NCBI RefSeq assembly: GCF_910591885.1 | Contig: NW_025963549.1 | Span: forward strand, 2,108,001 to 2,172,000 | From: Bombus terrestris | Taxonomy: Eukaryota; Arthropoda; Insecta; Hymenoptera; Apidae | Reading direction: 5' to 3' | DNA: 64,000 bases | In this document: one piece after another, positions 57,501 through 64,000 of the stretch | How the letters are laid out: the number at the start of each line of letters is the position of its first letter | Numbering within the stretch: position 1 is the stretch's first letter | Translations under genes and position numbers: made by a program | The notes under the pieces: model-generated | Told to the model about the DNA's origin: nothing | What the model saw: only the letters and a program-made list of their open reading frames with translations | Databases searched by the model: none

Positions 57501-60057
57501 AAAGAACGAGGCACAATCACTGAGAACGGAGCTCATAGAGTTGCTTAAATTAGCCGGCTTAAACATCCGAAAATGGGCAGCGAACGACCGGGAACTGCTA
57601 CGAGGACTTTCCGAGCAGGACATAAACGATAAGCTGCTACTAGGCGAATCGCAAACTTTCAAAACTCTGGGTGTTGTTTGGAATTCCTTTGACGATTCGA
57701 TCCTATATTCCGTCAAAATCAATCCTACCGCCTCTCGAATTACGAAGAAAACAATCAGCTCCGAAATTGCCAAGATCTACGACCCTCTTGGATTACTGAC
57801 ACCAGTGATCGTTCGCGCTAAGATGTTGCTCCAACGACTTTGGACTTTAAAACTTGACTGGGACGAATCTCTTCCGGCTGACGTACATACAGAATGGAGC
57901 AAATATTATTCACAGCTACCTTTGCTAAATAACGTGAAGTTTCCACGTAAAACTATAATCAAGACTGCAGCGGAAATTGAATTACACGGATTCTGCGACG
58001 CCAGCGAAAGGGCGTATGGGGCATGCGTCTACCTTCGCACCATCGCTCCGGATGGTCATGTTTGGACACGACTCCTCACTGCAAGGTCAAAGGTGGCTCC
58101 ACTCAAATCACAAACCATTCCAAGGCTGGAACTGAGTGGAGCACTTCTTCTCGCATCATTGGCCACTACAGTCCTTCAAGCGTTACCAAGCAATATTTCT
58201 CGGACCGTTTACTGGACTGATTCTACAATCGTTTTACACTGGATTAATACATCACCCCATACGCTGAAAACCTTCGTCGCCAATCGTGTGACAGAGATTC
58301 AACAAAAGACTCACACCTCAGATTGGCGCCACATTCCCACTACCGATAACCCTGCAGATCTCATATCTCGAGGCCAATCACCCCAAGACTTCCTGCGATC
58401 TACCATTTGGCAACATGGACCAGAATGGCTCCAACAACCTGAAAAATACTGGCCGTCGTGGAACCCAGTACCATTAGTTGAAATACCAGAGCAAAAGAAG
58501 GCAACATGTCTGTCCGTGACTCCGCCTGACCACAGTCTACTGGAGAGATATTCTTCTTGGCCCAAGCTGATAAGAATTGCCGCTCGTTGCCTCTGATGGA
58601 GGCAAAAACAGGATCGGGGGGGACCTCTAACCACACATGATTTAACCAATGCGCATAACAAATTGGTCAAATTGTTACAACTCTGTTATTTTCCAGATGA
58701 AATACGTACTCTCCGCACAGATCGAAATTCTGCAGTGAAGGGGAAGCTGCAACGACTCAATCCATTTCTGGACAAGGACGAGATATTGCGAGTCGGAGGC
58801 CGACTCAGTCATTCACCAATGCCCTTCACTCAGAAACACCCAATCATTCTACCCAAATCCTCAGTTACAGCACTCATAATCGAGCATGAACACCTCCTAA
58901 ATCTCCACTCCGGAACTCAAGCTACCTTATATGCCTTGAGGAGATCTTACTGGCCTATCGACGGCCGTAATCAAGTTTGGAGCACGCTGAAGAAGTGCGT
59001 ACGTTGCTGCCGAGCCAATCCACCTCCAGTAGAGTACGTAATGGGCGACCTTCCAGCTGCACGGATAACGGAATCTCGTCCATTTACCAACGTCGGAATC
59101 GATTATTGCGGACCGTTCTACATCAAGGAACGAAAGGATCGCAACCGACGAAAAATCAAGGTATATGTAGCAATCTTCGTATGCCTTGCAGTTAAAGCAG
59201 TCCACCTCGAGCTGGTCACCGATCTCACTAGCGAGGCCTTCATTGCTGCTCTGTGAAGATTCATCGCTCGCCGAGGATTCTGTGTAACAATTTATTCTGA
59301 CAACGGCACCAACTTCGTTGGCGCCAACAATGAATTACGAGAGCTCCGAAACGTCCTGCAGTCCGACGATCATAAGGTAAAGATTCAGTCCTTTTTAACC
59401 GATCGACGAATCGAATGGCACTTCATTCCTCCCAACTCACCTCACTTCGGCGGGCTGTGGGAGGCTGCGGTGAAGTCCTTCAAACGACATCTCAGACGTG
59501 TCGCAGGTAACGAGCTCTTAACATACGAAAATTTGAACACACTGATCATTGAAATCGAGTCTATCCTCAACTCCCGTCCTCTGACTCCAATATCATCTGA
59601 CCCAAACGATCTTCTTGTCCCTACTCCCGGTCACTTCCTCATCGGAGATGCACTAACAAGCTTTCGAGAACGAGATTTCCGAGACACTCCATCCAATCGT
59701 CTCTCCAGCTGGCAACATATTCAAAGGGTCAAACAACATTTCTGGCGCCGCTGGCATCGAGAATACCTGAACGAGCTGAACATCCGAAATAAATGGAGCA
59801 AGGGCAGTCACGACATCCGAGTAGGCACCGTAGTAGTCCTCAGGGAGGATAACGTACCATCCATGCAATGGCCTTTGGGCCGCGTGATCAAGGTCCATCC
59901 AGGAGTCGACGGAATCATACGGACCGCCACCATGCAGACGGCAACAACTACCCTGGATCGTGGCGTCAAAAGACTGGTCCCCTTACCCATTCACCCAGAT
60001 CCAGACGAGTCCGACCACCCACACGGAGCGAAGGAGATTCGCCAGCGACGCACCTGA
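54568..60057 (+). pseudogene. BEL/Pao gag-pol with three in-frame TGA codons
   Basis: One frame of 1829 codons from ATG 54568 to TGA 60055. It is interrupted only by TGA at 56101, 58594 and 59254, with no frameshift. Domains: Gag with coiled coil and a BEL-type zinc region (CPNCHGQHKLWNC, then CTNCLGKGH; one expected Cys is Arg in TQRSAGSC), an Arg/Ser-rich tail (about residues 405-500), protease DTGS (56257), RT with YVDD (57469-57480), RNase H (GFCDAS), HHCC zinc module (near 58890-59020), and integrase D (GIDYCGP), D (YSDNGTNF) and E (GGLWEAAVK). The second and third TGA fall where family members have Arg, consistent with CGA to TGA. The first separates gag and pol. Confidence 0.92.
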
Positions 60058-60093
60058 CTCCACACCATATCATTTGATCGGTACCCTCTCAAC

Positions 60094-60103
60094 GGGGGGA
60101 GGA
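60094..60103 (+). promoter_or_regulatory. BEL polypurine tract
   Basis: ggggggagga immediately before the 3' LTR, suited to plus-strand priming. Confidence 0.85.
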
Positions 60104-60794
60104 TGTTACGCCACGAGGCTTAACACAGGCTGTATTTTCTAACCGTCACTCGCGGCCCTACAATGTCTCAGTCAGATCGTCTTATCTGACCGCCGGATCA
60201 TATACAATGTATCGACGAGCCCATAGCTGTCGCCAAGCAGCGAGTTCTCGAAACGTCGAATTTGGTCCGTTACGTTTTCCACGCAAGAACAGACATACGT
60301 GATCATAGGCGCGAACGGTGGCGTGACCTAAGTATAGTGGGGGTCGTCTTAAAGACGAGACAAAGAAATCATCCAAAAGTCGATCAGTTCCTTGTGACGC
60401 GTCGAACATTACACATTGAGCCAAACATTCGCTTATTCTATTATATTAGTGTAACGCTTATTCTATTAAGTATCATATCGTGCTACGTCCACCAAGAGAC
60501 TAAGCTCATTGTAAGAGCTTTGCTCTATATTGTATACATCTATATTATCTGCGTGCGATAAGGTTGTTAATTGTTGATATCTTTTCAATCGTGTAGACTA
60601 AGTGTTGGAAATATACATTATTATAATTCTGTGACTCTCAGTGTTATACCGCATCAACCACCCCGATTATCCTAACCGAAATACGGGGATCGAACTATTC
60701 GTGGTGTCGATTATTCTAATCGTAACGGGAATTTACGACTCTCGTTGACGCGTATTCTAACGACCGCGTCTCCCCGCGATAGCTCGATTTTATA
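60104..60794 (+). repeat. BEL 3' LTR
   Basis: 691 bp. Compared with the 5' LTR it carries a 25 bp partial duplication around 60435-60465 (cttattctatta repeated). Confidence 0.93.
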
Positions 60795-60799
60795 CCTCT

Positions 60800-62055
60800 T
60801 ACCACTAATCTAGCCTTATACCTGTCACCTGATTTTCTCGTGTAAACCCATTTTACATCTAATACGTCTTTGCTTTTTACCCTTTCTACCAATTTCCAAG
60901 TTTTATTCTTATAAAGACATTCTATTTCCTTATTCATAGCTTGTTTCCAATCTTCACTATCTTCACAACAAATCGCCTCCTCAAATGTACAAGGGATATC
61001 TACACTACAATAATTTGCATGGATTTCACTAATGTTTTCTTTTTCTGGATATCTTACTGGAGTTCTCTTGTTACGTGTAGATCTTCCAGGGATGTTTAAG
61101 CTTTCAAGACTGTTATCATTTTCATCTTCCCTACTTTCTAACTTTTCCTTATTCATGCTTACCAATAAATCATTATCCTCAATGTCATCGTTATCTGTAT
61201 CGAATGAATTCTCCACAAAACCGATACATTTTGTGTCTGTTTCTATGACCTCTACATGTCTCGCTATTGTTATTTTCCCACCTAATAAGACTCTGTAACC
61301 TACTTCACTATATCCAAACAAAATTCCCATATCTGCCTTCTTATCCCATTTAGAAATTCTCTTTTGTTCTTACAAAAACTTTACTTCCATATAGATGTAG
61401 ATTTTCAACACTTGGTTTTCTCCCGAAGAATATTTCAAAAGGTGTCTTTCTCTCTATAGTATTTGCCAGTATTCGATTTTTCAAGTATACCGCTGTCCAA
61501 TCTATTTCCAGCCATTTTATGTACTTTCGCTTCCGCTAACAAGCAACGCGCCATGTCCATCACTGTTCTATTATACCTTTCCGTTGTCCCGTTTAATTCA
61601 TGTACGTAGGTTGGGCAGTTATTTATTCTGATACCTTTATCCCTAGCAAATTTATAAATTCGATTATTCAAGTTCTCTTTTCCATTATCACATCTCAATA
61701 TTTTAAACCTCTTGCCCGTTAAATTCTCGGCTTCATTTACAAACTGTACGAAACAATCAAACACCTCATCTTTTGATTTTATACAATAACTTCTAGCTAT
61801 TTTGCTATAATTATCGATAAATGAGATGAAATATTTCTCTTCATTGAATCCGGTAGTTTTGAAGGGACCGCGCACGTCCGAATGACTAATTTCCATTGTC
61901 TCCCTAGCCTTGGTTCGATTATTTTTGAATGGTAAATTTTGCATTTTCCTTTCCATGCACACCCTGCATTTCAAAAATTCCTTTTCAAATTCATTCGGTA
62001 TACCAGTAACTAGCTGTTCTTTACCCAAAATATTTAAATATTTAAAATTTACGTG
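60800..62055 (-). pseudogene. Copia-1 integrase and linker, copy C
   Basis: Integrase zinc region and core (62055-61435), then linker and RT start (61330-60800). It lacks the 1 nt deletion of A and B (reads FLKCRVCMERK) but shares the 8 nt deletion of B near 61365. A further deletion near 61515 (KVHKMAGN) shifts the frame. The left end is the BEL target duplication; the right end is the deletion junction at 62055. Confidence 0.9.
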
Positions 62056-62405
62056 TCCTAAAAAAAACAAGAGAAAACAAAAAAAACAATAGAATTTATT
62101 TCTTGTATTCTGAATTTACACTGATTGCGATTTTGTTCTGAGCTCCAGCCGTGACTTTCCAAGACTGACGCTCTTACAATTTGACTTTCGGTAACATCTG
62201 TTTCTTCTTTGTTTGTCATCCCTCAATATCCCTACTACCCTGTAGGCGTACGTGACCGTTATCACACTTCTAGGACATTCGGTGGAAGGACCGTTAGGAT
62301 ACAGATGACTCATTAGGCACTTCGACGATATACATTGTCGCCAAGGCCGCCACATCTCTATCTCCATCATCGGTCCATCGGATTTGAAGTATGCCGGTCG
62401 TGACA
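62056..62405 (-). repeat. Gypsy-1 LTR remnant, copy C
   Basis: About 345 of 383 LTR bases remain. The right end has the same TGTCACG terminus and ctcg flank (62406-62409) as in B, so it is the same insertion. The left end breaks within an A-rich stretch (aaaaaaaacaagag) and is fused to Copia-1 integrase: a large internal deletion. Confidence 0.88.
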
Positions 62406-63155
62406 CTCGCTCGTGCCGGTTGTTGACTGACGATGGAAATTTCCATGTCCCCTGCTCGTATTTCCTTTGTTTCCTCCTCCTCTGCTGCGACCACGTGTTG
62501 ACCCAAGCCAAAAACTGATACCGTTTCCCGCTTCGACGCCATTTTGACACTCTCTCCCAAAATGTCCTACTCTTCCACATCTGAAGCATCCTTCCTTTTT
62601 TGCAGAAAAGGCGTTGGATTGCATTTCTCCTCGATTGGACTTATTTTTCCTCTCCGCTATTTCAATTTTATTTTTTAAATACGCTACCGTTTGATTTTCG
62701 GCTTTCAGTGCATCTACTATATCCGCTATGTAGCTGTATTCTTCGGGTAACGTATTCAGCATGTAAGTTAGTTTTTCCCTCTCACTCACTTGTGCACCCG
62801 CACATTTTAATTCGTTTATTAATTTCTCGAAATCGCTAAAGAACGATGCTGAATCACTGTAGTTCTCAAGTTTTATCTTTTCCAATCTCCTTCTGCATAC
62901 GACCTGTAGTGCCGTCGACACTTTCAAGTACATTTCATCAAACTTTTTTACTATCTGATACGCCGTTTTTTCTTCTCTAATATATTCCAATGGTCTGTTT
63001 GTGATGGCAGTATAAATTATATTTATTGCCTTCGGATCCTTTTTGTCCCAGTCTTCACTGTCTGTTTCTGTCTTCACCCTAGTTGTGACAACCTCGCTTT
63101 CTCTATACTTGAGAAACATCGTTATTCTTTGCTTCCACATTCCGTAAATATCCAT
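62406..63155 (-). pseudogene. Copia-1 gag, copy C (open until the Gypsy-1 site)
   Basis: Open from ATG 63155 to the Gypsy-1 LTR, where it continues 13 codons into the LTR before stopping. The zinc knuckle is intact (CFRCGRVGHFGREC) and the Trp lost in copy B is present. The start region shows the same 1 nt shift as copy B. Best-preserved gag of this family here. Confidence 0.88.
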
Positions 63156-63348
63156 CGAAAATAGGTATCATGATTTCCAATCTCTCCGTTTTAAATGATT
63201 CCTTATCTCTTACTCAAGCGTTCCTACGTGCTCGAAGTGTATTTTTCCTCTTTGTAACCTTTGAACGTTTCTTTCCTTACTGAAGAGTCACTCGACCTAA
63301 CTCGCAATATTGAAAACCATGCACTAAAATAACTGGCAAAACTATGAA

Positions 63349-63609
63349 CCACGCTCTGCTACCATGTAAAGATATAGAATGGATTCGGAAATACAAATAA
63401 TTCCCTTTATTTAGCACACAACAGTTATACATATATCTTACACTCTAAAGACCTCTAAACCCTACTCGCACGCACGCTTGTTGTCAACAGACTCTTCCAG
63501 ATACTTCTACCGACTGACTCTTGTCTTTTGTCCCAACTAAGGCCTGGACGTCCTCTGACGCTTATACACACATTCACATGTACAGTGTAAATGTATCATG
63601 TTCCTAGCA
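63349..63609 (-). repeat. Copia-1 5' LTR and primer-binding site, copy C
   Basis: LTR 63365-63609 (245 bp). TGGTAGCAGAGCGTGG follows at 63364-63349, resembling the complement of initiator-Met tRNA. Confidence 0.87.
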
Positions 63610-64000
63610 GAATTGTTATGCGACTGATGCATCAACATACCATGCAAGAAGAATTGGAAACTAGGACAAAAAGGAAGAACTGTGAAAGAGATCCTTATAA
63701 TCATAGTAAACGACAAAAAATTCGCAGATGTTCAAGTGAATCTGACGAGGAGGATATTGATGAAAAGGTAGTTGACAATAGAAGAATACAAGTAATAACA
63801 CAAGAGTCAAACAATCTCCTCGATAACGACAAAAGGATGGTGCGAATGATGGGATATAAGGAGGTTACGGCCTCGGAAATAATGAACAAGGTCGTTTAGA
63901 GCCAGTTCAAGCACCTAGACAGCATGGTCGCAGAGGCTTTGGACATCATGTTCTTGGACATGAAGATTCAGGTCTTAAATGGCATCCTGCAGAGGGAGTT
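63610..64000 (+). pseudogene. CMTR1: CMTR1-like pseudogene, copy C, cut by window end
   Basis: Matches 22986-23376 at high identity and includes the same G-patch frameshift, so the gene was already broken before duplication. The methyltransferase part lies outside the window. Confidence 0.85.

Larger units (their letters stand above)
53642..60794 (+). mobile_element. BEL/Pao element, nested in Copia-1 copy C
   Basis: 7153 bp with LTRs of 667 and 691 bp, target duplication cctct (53637-53641, 60795-60799), a tRNA-Tyr primer site, a gag-pol frame with three TGA codons and a clear purine tract. The LTRs differ by about five substitutions, a 1-base indel and a 25-base insertion in the right copy. 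Confidence 0.96.
46542..63609 (-). mobile_element. Copia-1 element, copy C, split by Gypsy-2 and BEL
   Basis: LTRs 63365-63609 (5') and 46542-46786 (3'), with the same gtatt/gaatt flanks as copy B. Removing Gypsy-2 (tcgc duplication) and BEL (cctct duplication) rejoins RNase H, RT and integrase in order. The interior between 62055 and 62056 is deleted (protease, LTR-3 and most of Gypsy-1). Confidence 0.92.
45327..64000 (-). repeat. Segment C, direct duplicate of segment B
   Basis: Same order as B: solo Copia LTR, 970 bp flank, Copia-1 3' LTR, pol, gag, 5' LTR, CMTR1-like relic. It differs by the Gypsy-2 and BEL insertions and by loss of most of Gypsy-1, LTR-3 and protease at about 62055. It runs off the right window edge. 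Confidence 0.92.

Overview
This is a eukaryotic, almost certainly insect, repeat-rich window that looks like pericentromeric or otherwise heterochromatic DNA. The evidence is Ty3/Gypsy, Copia and BEL/Pao LTR retrotransposons typical of insects, a CMTR1-like cap methyltransferase relic with a short (112 bp) intron, a TATA/Inr core promoter, and blocks of a degenerate tandem satellite of about 170 bp. A hymenopteran host is a guess from the style of the elements and cannot be proved here. I see no rRNA, complete tRNA, CRISPR or bacterial feature. Family names (Gypsy-1 to -4, Copia-1, Copia-2, LTR-3) are local labels.

Layout. Segment A (1-6710, + strand) is a Gypsy-1 relic inside a Copia-1 relic. 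It ends abruptly in satellite (6711-7689). Next come an F-box gene fragment with core promoter (7690-8395), an LTR-3 copy (8396-9449) and a Gypsy-4 integrase relic (9643-10446). Segment B (10591-23376 and beyond) holds a Copia-1 element on the - strand (11806-22985), invaded by a complete Gypsy-1 (16061-21781) and a solo LTR-3. Copia-1 itself sits just upstream of a CMTR1-like pseudogene (22986-25426). From 25925 to 36589 there is satellite interleaved with a solo LTR, a second F-box copy split by another solo LTR, a Copia-2 relic and a dispersed repeat. A decayed Gypsy-3 with both LTR-3 ends fills 36772-43377, followed by more satellite and repeat relics. Segment C (45327-64000) repeats segment B in the same orientation. 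Its Copia-1 copy is interrupted by two young insertions: an intact Gypsy-2 (47504-52937; two 513 bp LTRs with one difference seen, single 1430-codon gag-pol frame) and a BEL/Pao element (53642-60794; one gag-pol frame broken only by three TGA codons).

Reading the layers. Target-site duplications and LTR differences counted by eye give a relative order: Copia-1 (about 21/245 LTR differences), Gypsy-1 (about 11/383), then segmental duplication (flank difference about 1.5%), then BEL (about 5 substitutions in 667) and Gypsy-2 (1 in 513). Copies A, B and C share nonsense mutations, so they were multiplied as dead DNA by duplication rather than by transposition. A is inverted relative to B and C. 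Lesions shared A+B and B+C conflict, which suggests gene conversion among the copies.

The only plainly intact coding region is the Gypsy-2 polyprotein, whose Gag starts with two SAP-like motifs. The F-box copies keep a good promoter but are short. Everything else recognisable is broken.
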